The translations under genes and the position numbers were made by a program. The notes under the pieces are model-generated. The model searched no databases. It saw only the letters and a program-made list of their open reading frames with translations, and was not told the DNA's origin. A stretch of 64,000 nucleotides of DNA from NCBI GenBank assembly GCA_026874595.1, contig CM049318.1, positions 6,339,741 through 6,403,740 on the forward strand. The letters run 5' to 3'. Positions within the stretch are counted from its first letter, which is position 1. The number at the start of each line of letters is the position of its first letter. The DNA comes from Sipunculus nudus (Eukaryota > Annelida > Sipuncula > Golfingiida > Sipunculidae). Positions 23,501-35,534 of this stretch are shown here, in pieces.

Positions 23501-25271
23501 ATGACCATCCCCCTAACACAACCACCCAGCTTAGACGACCACCCAGCTATCATTACCACCCCACTAAGATGACCATCCCCCTAACACAACCACCCAGCTA
23601 AGACGACCTCCCAGCTATCACTACCACCACACTAAGATGACCATCCCCCTAACACAACCACCCAGCTAAGACGACCAACCAGCTATCACTACCATCCCAC
23701 TAAGATGACCATCCCCCTAACACAACCACCCAGCTTAGACGACCACCCAGCTATCATTACCACCCCACTAAGATGACCATCCCCCTAACACAACCACCCA
23801 GCTAAGACGACCTCCCAGCTATCACTACCACCACACTAAGATGACCATCCCCCTAACACAACCAGCCAGCTAAGAAGACGACCCAGCTAAGATGACCACC
23901 CCCCTAACACAACCATCCAGCTAAGAAGACCACCCAGCTATCACTACCACCCCACTAAGATAACCATCCCCCTAACACAACCACCCAGCTAAGACGACCT
24001 CCCAGCTATCACTACCACCCCACTAAGATGACCATCCCCCTAACACAACCACCCAGCTAAGAAGACCACCCCACTAAGATGACCATCCCCCTAACACAAC
24101 CTTCCAGCAAAGACCACCACCCAGCTATCACTACCACCCCACTAAGATGACCATCCCCCTAACACAACCACCCAGCTGAGACGACCTCCCAGCTATCACT
24201 ACCACCACACTAAGATGACCATCCCCTTAACACAACCACCCAGCTAAGACGACCACCCAGCTATCACTACCACCCCACTAAGATGACCATCCCCCTAACA
24301 CAACCACCCAGCTAAGACGACCACCCAGCTATCACTACCACCCCACTAAGATGACCATCCCCCTAACACAACCACCCAGCTAAGACGACCACCCAGCTAT
24401 CACTACCACCACACTAAGATGACCATCCCCTTAACACAACCACCCAGCTAAGACGACCACCCTGCTATCACTACCACCCCACTAAGATGACCATCCCCCT
24501 AACACAACCACCCAGCTAAGACGACCACCCAGCTATCACTACCACCCCACTAAGATGACCATCCCCCTAACACAACCACCCAGCTAAGACGACCACCCAG
24601 CTATCACTACCATCCCACTAAGATGACCATCCCCCTAACACAACCACCCAGCTAAGAAGACCACCCTGCTATCACTACCATCCCACTAAGATTACCATCC
24701 CCCTAACACAACCACCCAGCTAAGACGAGCACCCAGCTATCACTACCACCCCACTAAGATGACCATCCCCCTAACACAACCACCCAGCTAAGACGACCAC
24801 CCAGCTATCACTACCACCCCACTAAGATGACCATCCTCCTAACACAACCACCCAGCTAAGATGACCACCCTGCTATCACTACTACCCCACTAAGATGACC
24901 ATCCCCCTAACACAACCACCCAGCTAAGAAGACCTACCGGCTATCACTACCACCCCACTAAGATGACCATCCCCCTAACACAACCACCCAGCTAAGACGA
25001 CCACCCAGCTATCACTACCACCCCACTAAGATGACCATCCCCCTTAAAACAACCACCCAGCTAAGAAGACCACCCAGCTAAGATGACCACCCCGCTCACA
25101 TGACCACCCCGCCAAGACGACCACTCCTATATCACCCCCCCCCCCCCCCCACTAAGATGACAACTTTTTTTGGTCCGGGACTAATGTAAATCATGATAGA
25201 AACATGACCACCCCACTAACACTATCATTTAGTATGGTCTAACAGGTGATCTTGTTAGTGAGATTTCACTG
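20540..25271. mobile_element. DNA-transposon-like element whose interior is a minisatellite
   Basis: The outermost 11 bp are perfect inverted copies: CAGTGAAATCT at 20,540-20,550 and AGATTTCACTG at 25,261-25,271. The next bases are loosely similar. The left terminus and its continuation ('tgcctaatgaccaccc') closely match the right terminus of the 178-bp MITE at 52,813-52,990 read in reverse (CAGTGAAACCTTGCCCAATG). CAGTGAAACC-type ends are known from pogo/Tc1-like MITEs, but no clear TA duplication is seen (TA on the left, TT on the right). No transposase is present. Confidence 0.55.
20561..25160. repeat. 68-bp minisatellite built of four 17-bp subunits, ~67 copies
   Basis: The period is 68 bp and divides into CCACCCAGCTATCACTA, CCACCCCACTAAGATGA, CCATCCCCCTAACACAA and CCACCCAGCTAAGACGA. 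All are variants of one 17-bp ancestor starting CCAYCC. Some repeats lack one subunit (51 bp, e.g. near 21,131, 22,322 and 22,441), so whole subunits have been gained or lost. Rare variants recur in order about 1.2 kb apart, which shows block duplication. The array ends in a 16-C run at 25,135-25,150. The strand shown is C-rich and nearly G-poor. It is not a CRISPR array: there are no spacers. Confidence 0.95.
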
Positions 25272-26182
25272 TTTTTGCTTCAGCAACACAGTTTCTGTTT
25301 CTGGGTGGACAAAATGGTTGCTAAAGGGAATTATGTAACAGGCATATAGTAAATGTAGCAAAAGTATTCATATGAAATTGTGATAATAAAGGATTAAATT
25401 TGTTATGAATTTAAATTGATGCAATATTCATAAACTTACAACATTTATAAATTATATGATTTTCCACCCAATGTATATCTGTGATCCCTAAATCAAACTC
25501 CAGCACATCATAAATTTGTAACACCACTTAATATTTCAGAGCTAACGACACTGAGTGCCCCCATGGGAAACTCAATAGTATGGCTGATAAGTATTGATTC
25601 CCTGCTTACAGGGCAAAAGAGCGTTCTGCCAGCACCTGCCAAATTTTATCATATTGACATAAACAAAAGTGTTCCTGCTAACCCTCCAGGGCATTCAGAC
25701 ATTTATTACACAGCTGCTGGATGGTTCAAGTTTAGATCTAATTTAAGTCTGGGAAGATTGTGGTCCAAATTAAGGTACTTCTGGGCTTTGCTTTATATCC
25801 CTCAATATAAAACGACTGCTTCTTCATTTTATCCCGTTTCCACTTTTGGATGTGGACTTAAACTCATTTTTTGACAGTTATAAAACTCTTTATGGTGTTT
25901 TTATAGTTAATTTTATGTTACCACTGGATGTAAAATTATATGTAAATGTTTGAAACTTGCAGGTCACACATTTTTGTTTTCTTTTGCTTTCGTCCTGATC
26001 AAGTTCTCAGTTGATGTAAGGTCATAGTGTGACAGAAGGAATACATCTCAGAGCACCATGGGCCATTAGTGTCACTTAATTATAACTTGAAGTAAAGGCA
26101 GGCTTTAAAATCAGAGATGTAAAAATTTCATAGTCCAGAGCTTACTACATATGTAAAGTTCCTCAGGGTCTAGGGAAAACTA
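25272..26182. other. Unique non-coding DNA
   Basis: Contains a 103-codon plus-strand open frame (25,563-25,874) with no recognised domain and no splice context. I do not call it a gene. Confidence 0.5.
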
Positions 26183-26429
26183 CATGTATATGTCAAGGCC
26201 CAGGTAGTGATCTGGACGGATCTTATATCAGTCCAGCCCAGATTGCAATCCTGAAGCAAGTAAGACAGGATCACAATCTAGGCTGGACTAAACTGTGACC
26301 ACAATCTGGGCTGGATGGATCTAAGACCTGGCCAGCCTGGATTGCGATCGCAGTTTGGGTCAGCCTAAACTGCCATCGCAATTTTGGTTGTACAGTCCAG
26401 ATCTGGATCTGGGCCTTGACATATACATG
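26183..26429. mobile_element. 247-bp MITE or fold-back with 20-bp inverted ends
   Basis: ATGTATATGTCAAGGCCCAG at the left end is mirrored at the right end (CTGGGCCTTGACATATACAT). The interior holds further inverted and direct copies of 'cagcccagattgcaat' and 'atctgggctggat'. TATA flanks are possible, but the termini are themselves symmetrical, so the target duplication cannot be fixed. Confidence 0.7.
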
Positions 26430-27764
26430 GCATATATTATTAATTGGTCTCAGGCCAATACGGCCTAAGATATACCACATGTGCGGTGTATTGATTTTTA
26501 AAGCATTAAATGGATTCAGAGGAATATTTTTTATATACTTTTCAGAATTCCTTGTCTTTGAAGACTGATTTCAGGTATACATTTCTTTTACATTAAATAA
26601 CCAATGATCTGCAGGTCTTAGGCTTTTCCTTAAGGCCCATTGCCCTTTAACTTCAGAAGGTACATATGTGCATTCCATTGAAATTTAATACAATCCCTTG
26701 ATCATACATGTTGATTTTGTGTTTTCTTTGCTTTCAGACTGTGCTGGAAGACATCTCATGAAAATTTGGACAGACTGTTCATGAAGAAAATTTGGATTAC
26801 TAATTTTAAGTGATCTCAAGGATGTACTGGTATTAATTCATGTAAGTAACAAATCTGTTATCTTTGTAATATATGGACTTGAAGTGAAGCTGGCCCAGCA
26901 GTTTTAATATCCCTTACATAATGTATAAACCCTAAGTAGTACTTGCAGTGCATGTTACCTGTCATGTTAACTCCAGTCATCAAAGTTCTAAGTGGTCCTA
27001 GATAATTTCTTATAAATAGGCAGATATTGGGGTGTTTCTACATTCCCATAATCTAGTGTATTGTTTCCAATAATCTAGTGTATTTATACTTAAAACAAAA
27101 GATGTTCATTTGCCAGTCTTTGGCAATGAAATTTTGTTCAGAAAAGTATGAATATGACCTGGCTCCAGAAAGTGCAATAGGAAACCATCACATAGAATAT
27201 GAAAATTTGTAATTTCTTTGGTAGGAACGCAACGCAACAACCCCTTGAAGTTTTAAAACTGCTGTCATACCCTCAGAACTACCAAGATACATTTTTGCCT
27301 TATCAGTCTTTTGTGTAAAGCAGTGATGGGCTGATGATCAGTCATAACTGATGATCTTTAGTGTTGGTGCAAATAGTCTGATAGTCAATATTGCTCTGCC
27401 ATAATCATTTTCTAAGTTTTGTTATTTAACTAAGAGGAAATGTGTGCTTTCATATGATTTATGCAAGCTCACTTTATACCTTTATAAAGGTGGCGATTTG
27501 TGTTTAATAATAATTTAATTCTTGAGGTTGCTGTATATACATTGTAGGCTATTGTATTTGACTTATTAGCCAACATAAATGGCCTTATTATCTCAGTTGA
27601 GACAATGTACAAGTCTGTTTTTGGTCAGAAATTTTACACTCCTAAACAAATGATTAATTCTGCTTGACGGTTGGACGGTTTATATCAACAACCTGTCATG
27701 AAATTACAAAAAAATTCCCAACACTAATGGACAGTTCAGCTGACTTAGTTTTTATTTACCACAG
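26430..27764. other. Unique non-coding DNA
   Basis: AT-rich with no repeat family or convincing exon. Direct repeats of 'ataatctagtgtatt' near 27,050-27,080 are the only local structure. Confidence 0.5.
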
Positions 27765-27889
27765 CAAGAGGATCCCTTCAGATTTCATCATCAATCCATC
27801 TTTCTTACTGTCAGATCTGAAGGATCCAACATACACACTTGGGCCCATCCTGATTGTCCATTCAGATTATAAGGTGCACAGTGTAAAAG
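27765..27889 (+). CDS. Possible internal exon, product unknown
   Basis: 'tttttatttaccacag' at 27,749-27,764 looks like a splice acceptor and AAAAG/GTGAAT at 27,889/27,890 a weak donor. The frame between is open and reads KRIPSDFIINPSFLLSDLKD and 21 more residues. It has no stop, but no neighbouring exon was found and no family is recognised. It may be chance. Confidence 0.15.
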
Positions 27890-27983
27890 GTGAATGAAGT
27901 ATAAACCTGTAGTTTTAGAATGACTGCTGGTACTAGAAAGTGATTTAGTGAATGTGTTTAATAGCCAAAATAAAAAAAAGTAA

Positions 27984-28206
27984 GTAAAGGTGCAATATAG
28001 GTGACCTGCCACAAACTGGCATTACTCATACTTAATTATTTTCCTTACAATCAAGTCAGTGTTGTCTTATTTTTATGTGAATCTTTTTAAACATTTGTGC
28101 ATGTTGTTGGAATCATGAAGTGAGCTCTAGGTGGGAGCAAGAAAAATAAGGACAGACCATCAGTAAGTAAACCAGTTTTAGGCAGGTCACCTATACTGCA
28201 CTTTAC
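27984..28206. mobile_element. 223-bp MITE with ~35-bp inverted ends
   Basis: The left arm GTAAAGGTGCAATATAGGTG and 16 further bases (ACCTGCC then ACTGG) match the reverse complement of 28,171-28,206 with a few mismatches and one gap. An 18-C run and an A run follow just beyond the right end. No clear target duplication could be set. Confidence 0.65.
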
Positions 28207-28208
28207 CT

Positions 28209-29064
28209 CCCCCCCCCCCCCCCCCAAAAAAAAAATATGCCAGTGCAGCCTCTTGAAAATGCATCTATTTTGTACATGTAAATTTATCTGTAGTACAGGA
28301 CAAATAATTATTTTTCAGTTTCTTTTTATATTTATATTACACTTGTTTTAATTTCCTCTGAGAAGATATCCCATTGAAACTCTACTGAAGCCCTGGAGTT
28401 GAATGTCAGGAAATTAATGTCATGATACCAACATTTTGAAATATTAAGCAAAACTCTGTTTTGAATGAGAACCAAGTTTTCAGTCTTCTTTCCTCTGGGA
28501 AAATAATGTTGGTGCATAAATAGAAGTTTCTGACATTGACAGCTAGATCATAGAAGTAAGGAAAACTTCTGAACTTTATCAGGGACCTCGAGTTTAACTG
28601 AGTTTACTACAATATGTGAATATTTTCATGCTGTCTGTTCATTTCGGATGAATGCAGAAGTTTCTTAGCTAATTCAACAGATTGAATGACTGAAAGGGCC
28701 ACATATATATGTATGTACCTGACTTCCCTGGAAACTGACAACTGGTGAGCGATCAGGCAAGTCCTGGCTGTGTCAGCCAATTATTCAGGTCAGCAATTTG
28801 ACCAAGTCTGGGAAAAATTTGGACTGTCAGACTTAGACCTGCACATAAGGTGACCCCCCCCCCCCCCCCATCCCCCTTTTCTGGATAATTTCTTTGGGAA
28901 CAAATTTCTTGACATATAAGCAGGAATTTACGGTATGTCCATTTAACTCGTGTGTTTGCTCCCAAGAAGCATGTGCACCTCTGAGCTCAGTAGATCCAGA
29001 CATACATTTTCCTCAAACCATTTTCATTAAATTCTTTTATTGATGATAGAGCAGCCTAAGTTTC
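28209..29064. other. Non-coding DNA with two long C tracts
   Basis: C runs of 18 (28,209-28,226, followed by A10) and 16 (28,854-28,869). Otherwise unique AT-rich sequence without a supported gene. Confidence 0.6.
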
Positions 29065-30245
29065 ATTGTATCCCCAGACAAAGTCGGGGGAAAATATGTT
29101 TTCATACCGGTCCCGCCACTGCCGCGGCCGCATATAAATCTTGTTGGCGCAATAACTCAAAAAATATTTCACGGATCTTTACCAAACTTGGTATATGTAT
29201 AGATATGGGTGAGAGGACAATGCCTATTTAAAATGAGGTCATGACCTTTACTAGGAGAGTGACCTTGACCTTGAAAGGTCCAATTTTGGGGAAAATCACA
29301 CAAATTCTTTAATATCTCAAGAAATCTTGCATGGATTGTTCCAAAAATCAAGTTGATCAAAGATTCTGGATAGGGTTGTGATGTTCCAGAAACTGGTTGC
29401 GCCACCTATTATTCTTTACTTGTTTTCCTGCCTTTTAATATCCCCAAAATTGCCACTTGACAGTACTGTGAGCATTATAAGTCAAAAACTAATAGACAGA
29501 TTTTTTTTATATTATGCATTTACATAGACATGGATAGGGGATGATGTATATATAAATTGTGATCATGACCTTTCCTATGTGAGTAGCCTTGACCTTGAAT
29601 ATTGCCATATATGGTGAAAATTACACAAAATCATTAATATTTCAATAAGGGATGCATTGATCGGTCCAAAAATCAACTTGATCAAAGATCTTGGATAGTA
29701 TTGTCATGTACCGGAAACTGGTGGTGCCACCTGTTATTCTTTTACTCGTCTTTGTGCCATTTAATACCCCCATCATTAATTGCCACTTAACAGTACTGTG
29801 AGCAATTTAAGTCAAAAACTAATGGACAGATTTCATTCATATAATGCATATACATAGTCATGGGTTATGGGATGATGTATTAATAAATTGGGGTCATAAC
29901 CTTTCCTGTGAGAGTGGTCTTGACCTTGAATATTGCCATATATGGTGAAAATCACACAAAATCATTAATATCTCTATAAGGGATGCATGGATTGGTCCAA
30001 AAATCAACTTGACCGAAGATCTTGGATAGTGTTGTCATGTACCGGAAACTGGTAGCGCCACCTGTTATTCTTTTACTTGTTTTTGTGCTGTTTAATACCC
30101 CATTATTGCTACTTTACAGTACTCTGAGCATTATAAGTCAAAAACTAATGGACAGATTTTTTTTCATATTATGCATATACATAGACATGGATTAGGGGAT
30201 GATGTATATTTAAATTGGGATCATGACCTTTTCTATGAGAGTGAC
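29065..30245 (+). mobile_element. Tandem-core element with TGACCTTGACCTTGA units
   Basis: Begins near 'gtatccccagacaaagtcgg', an inverted CCCC/GGGGG arrangement like the 5' end of family 3. Three full ~330-bp units and a partial one follow. Each has a GGTCATGACCT-like phrase (exactly AGGTCATGACCT near 29,235), TGACCTTGACCTTGA or a variant, and a degenerate GGTGGCGCCACC (near 29,395, 29,720 and 30,050). The 3' end is not clear and may be truncated at about 30,245. A diverged relative lies at 51,480-51,740. Confidence 0.65.
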
Positions 30246-33200
30246 CTTTTCTTTGTCCCTGAGATGCTAACCATTAGCTTCCTTTTATGGGGACCCTCAA
30301 TTTTATAATATCAAACGAAAATTGTGTTTCTATGTTATTGACATCTGTTGTATCATTTGTATGTAATTTGTCAAATGTTTTTCATCAAATGCTAACATAA
30401 ACTCCCTGGGTAAATATTATATGAATAGCCAAAGACTAGAGAGAAACTTGATTGAAAAACGTGTTGCATGTATGTGCATATTTTTATATAATGATTCCCA
30501 GATGGTCTTTTACCTACTGTGGTCTTTCATCTGCTGAGTGTTAATCCTAGTTTCCTAATAACCCTTTTCTATTAACTCTTGCTTATATTAATATATGTAA
30601 TATATTTCATGGTAATATTAACTTAATATCCCATAGAATTGAAAAAAATATTATATCTTACTCCCTTTGATTAAAATTATACTTTCAACAATTTTATCCA
30701 AAGTTTTTCCATCACCATGGCAACAAAAACTTCATTGGGTGAAAAATAGCCAAAGTAAAATTATAAGCAATGTTATTGCTGACATTTCCTTCACATTCTC
30801 AATACTGCACATGATTTCAATACTGTTATGTTCTTCCTGAATTGCTCAGTCCTCACTTGACATGAAGCCATCAACTAAACATCAACATTTAGAACACTTC
30901 AAAATTAATACTAGTACAAGATTAAGTGTTGACATGTCAAAATCAGCATGAATTAAGCCTGAGAAACACTCTTTTCAACTTAGCTAAAGTTGTGACACCT
31001 TTCAATTTAAAAACGACACAATATGTTGCCAGTAATGAATATTCATATCTCCCTATCTCACCTATAGTGGCGATCAAGTCCCAAGGGGTTAATGAAAGTG
31101 ATCACATTCTAAATGACCAAATCATCTTAATGCTCCCCCGTTAGCCTCCGTTACAGCTTTCTCTCCTTCAGAATGTTACAATGGCTCTTTAGGTGACGCT
31201 ATGCTCTACAGATCTTTTTAATATAAAATGTGTAAGATATTTGGTGTCACCCAGGATCAGGGTGCAGGAGAATGCATGGCATCCTAAAGAAGATCTTGAT
31301 TTGTTAGTGCCAGATCCTGACACTATAATGATATCATGTGGTAAAAGCCTCCGTCTGTTATTTCAGTAATCTTATGTAAATGACCTTTAATATATATATA
31401 TATATATATATATGAACACATAAATTTATTCTTTTTCCTTCATTTTGTACAGATAGTTTGTTCTTACATTTTGGTGTACCATGGTTCTTAAAGTATAAAG
31501 GAATGTCAATCCTACTGACTGCAATCAAGCAAGGAGGAGACTGAATTCATTACAATACATCAACATTGTTCTCAGCCCATATTTGACCATAGTAAAGACC
31601 TTGATGTCTCCTTCTTGTGACAAAAAGTTTATTCAAGCCAGTTACATTAACCTACTTTTTCTGTAGAATATATGAGATTTCTAGCTTGTTCTGCATATAC
31701 ACTGATGAATTGTAGGTAATTCCTGTTAAGAAAATTTTTTATTATGTCCCTGTGATGGATGTAGAAGTTTGTTCACTTATAGGCTATTAGTAAATACCAA
31801 ATATTTGCAAATTTTGAAAAACAGAAAAAACATGCAACCTAACAAGCTTTCACTAAATATCTGCAAACTTTGACAAAAAAAACCCCAGAAAACATGTAAC
31901 CCTAGGTGATTGGTTGCATATGTGTCAGAGTTTAAAGGGTCAATATTTTCAAAACGCCCTTCTCTGCCAGACATCCTTGTTGAAAATGTAAGGATTATTT
32001 TAGCAGGCCTCCCACATGTGATTAAGTTGTGAAAATAAACAAAAGGAGCAGTTTGTGTGTGCTGGATTCAGTGTTTCCGGCCTATTTTTTTAAACTGCTT
32101 AAGGGATGTCTATGGAATAATTCACAATTCAGAGATAAATATTTATGAATCCAGGATTTTGAATGTATGATAATGAGTGTAATCCCATCTGATCTGAAAT
32201 GCCTCTTTCTTTGAAGATGTCTTTTTCTCATAATCTCTTCATGTCTACCTGGCCTTGATGTCTGTGAATATGTAGCTCTGGTCCTACTTAAATATCAGTT
32301 TATACAATATGTCCTATATATGTATATTTATAGATAGGAAGATAAAGTAAGGCAAATATAGTATCTTTCCAGGCATTACTGATGAACTTTACAATCCTTC
32401 CAAAGATGGGCATTTGTGCCAAAGATGAAGGGAGATGCATCTGTATCTATTTATGTAAGCATTATACCTGATGTACATGTCTGGGTCCGCCTCTAGTTGT
32501 CTCAGATGATTGAACGTGAGATGTTTCACACCATAGAAAATCTTCCATGTAAGCACCCTCTAAAAGTCTAATGGTGTGTCTGGATATGTTATGGCTTTAA
32601 GGACACTCAAGAGGGAAGTAATTCGGGATAATCTGTATCTGCCGTCTGTAAAAGTGTTATCTGTGAGACCAAACACACTCGCTGTCTCTGTCAATATTGA
32701 TCATTCAAATGTTCGCACTCCACAAAGTTTGGGAAGAATTGTTCATCATTGAAACCAGAAGGCTTACATTTATCTCAGTAGCAACCTGGGTAAACAACAT
32801 GTAGTGATCCCAAGAGCCAAACCTCATGTTTTGCAATAACATCAGCAAGAAGCTTCAACAAAGACCAAAAAAATGTTGGGTTCTCAGGCTCATTTCTTCA
32901 GAATTCAATGTGGGCAGGATTTTTTGTTTGTTTGTATGTTTCGATAAAAATGTCATATGATCAGGGAAGAGCCTTATAGTAACAGAAATGTTTTGCTTTA
33001 CAGGTTAAAACACTATGTAAATTACAATGGAAATCTTATAAAAATTATATTATTTTAATTTATCTTCTTGAAAGTTGTCTGAATGGCTGGAGCTCAAAAT
33101 TGGTAAGTTTCTAATGAAAATAAAAATTAAAATTTTTCATGTGGGGGATCAACATTGATTTTTTGCCTGAATTGTCACATGTATAATCATGTGGTAACAG

Positions 33201-34990
33201 TACATTCTTCCAGAGATGGTTTCTACTCAGAACAAACCTTACCACTTCAGTAAGGTACCTTATAGACTGGTTAATGTGTAATGATGGTACTGGTGTCACT
33301 GCAGACAGTAAATGAGTGTCCAAATGAAAGTGTTGCCATATATCCCATGTTTTAACCTTTCTGTCTTTTTTTCCTATTAAAGTGATGTTTCAGTGATGTG
33401 TCCAAATTGGGGTTGCTTTAAATAAGGAATATAGGAACAATGTTGAGGTATGTCAATTTGAAAGATATCAGATGTATAAAAAGCTAACTGAACCCAGAGG
33501 GGCTATTAGTATTTGTGTTAACCCACAGGATCTATCAGTGTTTGTGTCATATACCTAGAGATTGATTGTTTATGAGCTGACAGTGTCATGGTGAGCACAG
33601 ATGATAGAATGGGTTTAGATTTTACAGGTTTCTGTGGTGGACTGGGTCTATTTGTGACATATAATAGTGTTACCTGTATATGACATGAAGAGCGTCATGT
33701 TACCATGGTGATGTGTCTCAGGTGTATGGTAGCATCTGATTCAGAGTACAACTTTAACCTTCATCGTGTGTATGGCCAAATTAGTCTGTAACTTTAAGGA
33801 AGATTATGCATTATGTCAGTGAGTCATGGGCTGTCACGGAGAGGGCATATAATTTTTTTTCAAGAAAAAGTATGTCTGTTCTGTTATTTTGTATCATGAC
33901 AGAGAGGTCATGTATTCAGTTTGATGGAAAATGTAAAAGGCATGGCAGGAGATGCCACTGGGTATTGTATACATGTTTTATACAGCCTGATAAATTAGTG
34001 ATGGAACTACTAGTACTCTGATATAAGGGTTTGGCTGGCTCTGTGAACTGCGCCATGGCTATCTACCTTGTACTGGTACTTCATGTCCTCGTTGTGTGAG
34101 GAGTGTTTCATAATACTTAAGGCTTGCTCCCACAGATAAAACTATTTACAACAATTAAAGTTTTGAATCACCAAATGGCTGAAATGTCTGTCGGGATTAG
34201 GAATGATTGTAATCATTTAGCCAAAACATATGTATTGCCAGTCCTTAGCCTTAATGTGATAGTTAAAGAGCTGTAAAATCACAGAAGGCACTACCAAAAA
34301 GTTTCCCCTTATGTTGATTCATTGTCAGCTGCTCAGTACGTCATAGTGATTTGACTGAGTGCCGTCTTATGGTACTTTCCGCCAAGAAATGGACGGCAGC
34401 CACACATCTGTCTTATTGGGCAGGCTCCAGAGAACAATTGAAAGATTCATCCTGCCCTGATACATAGGGGAGCTTATAGTGAAAGGGGGCAGGGGCAGAG
34501 GTAGGTAGCTGTGATGTCCTACAATTCAAACAAAATAAAAATTTACATGTATAAATAGATCTTGCAGGATTTCAGTAAACTGTTATTAGTGTGATAGAAA
34601 ATTACAAGCAAATTTGTGTATTAATGTCCTTTGTTTCTGCCTCTTGTTGTCCTATGCTTGCCCTTTCATTATGTTTTAGTTTTTATTTACCCTGAAGATG
34701 TCTCATCATGCATGTCATAATTTTTGTTCATGAATTGGAAACCAAAGGGAAATTTTTGTTTTGTTTTTGAGCTGCTGATAATATCATTGAAAAAATTTTA
34801 AGTAAACACAGCAACTTATTTAAAAGCAACATATAGATGAATTTACCAATAGACATATTTTAAGGAAAGGATAGAAGTCCATCACATGATGGACTTTCAA
34901 ACTGAAAGGCAAAATCTGAAAGCTTAAGAAAACTGAATATCCACACTAGCAGAATGACTATCTTAATTGTTGTTTATTTTGTTCACATCA
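30246..34990. other. Unique non-coding DNA with a (TA)n run at 31,390-31,414
   Basis: About 4.7 kb of AT-rich sequence. No exon with convincing splice sites and no family repeat was recognised. Local near-repeats such as 'atcagtgtttgtgt' around 33,500-33,550 are weak. Confidence 0.5.
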
Positions 34991-34996
34991 TTAATC

Positions 34997-35000
<4 letters not shown>

Positions 35001-35044
<44 letters not shown>
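35001..35044. repeat. (TA)n microsatellite
   Basis: About 22 TA dinucleotides, 22 bp upstream of the SINE. Confidence 0.95.
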
Positions 35045-35047
<3 letters not shown>

Positions 35048-35066
35048 TATTCAAATAATAGAAAGC

Positions 35067-35371
35067 ACCTGTGTTAACCGGCTTCTCTGGGTCAGGGGTA
35101 GAACGCAGGACTCAAAGCCGGGAGATCATGGGTTCGAATCTCAGTTGAGGCAGTGAGGTTTTTAACGGTCGGCCCCCACCCAGGGTGAGCATGCACTCTA
35201 CAGGCTTAATGGGAAGGCTGTGCCACACATCAGTGTATCACTCACATATGAGTGGGTCTTTGGGGGTTCCTTGGTGTTATGACCCAGTGATGGGGATGAT
35301 TACACACCCAAGATCTGCAGGTGCAGTAGATGCCTGGCCTGGGTGACATCAGGATACAAAAAAAAAAAGTG
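35067..35371 (+). mobile_element. tRNA-derived SINE with A-rich tail and target duplication
   Basis: The head resembles a tRNA. A perfect B box GGTTCGAATC lies at 35,131-35,140, with a plausible A box (GGGTCAGGGGTAGAACG) 35-50 bases upstream. A unique ~200-bp body follows, then 'aggataca' and an 11-A run. ATAGAAAGC (35,058-35,066) and ATAGGAAGC (35,372-35,380) flank it as a 9-bp target duplication with one mismatch. Molluscan SINEs of this build are known; the exact family is not assigned. No reverse transcriptase is nearby. Confidence 0.8.
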
Positions 35372-35534
35372 ATAGGAAGCTAGTGCTACCTCCCTGTCAA
35401 GGAGTCCCAAAACTGAAATGGAACTCAGATGTACATACTTAGGTTAAGAATTAGATAAGTCAGCATTAAAAAATGGAGGCAGTTACCTCCACCAAAAAAA
35501 AAAAGTGCATGTGTTTGGTTATAATAATGGACTG

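Noticed and set aside
20561-25160. Regular array that might be read as CRISPR-like
   Set aside because: Repeats are contiguous 17/68-bp units with no unique spacers, and the context is animal nuclear DNA.
25563-25874. 103-codon plus-strand frame next to the minisatellite element
   Set aside because: No recognised domain, no splice signals and no repeat of the frame elsewhere; length is compatible with chance in 64 kb.
35081-35152. Possible functional tRNA gene
   Set aside because: Stems do not form a proper cloverleaf, and the sequence continues into a SINE body with an A-rich tail and target duplication.
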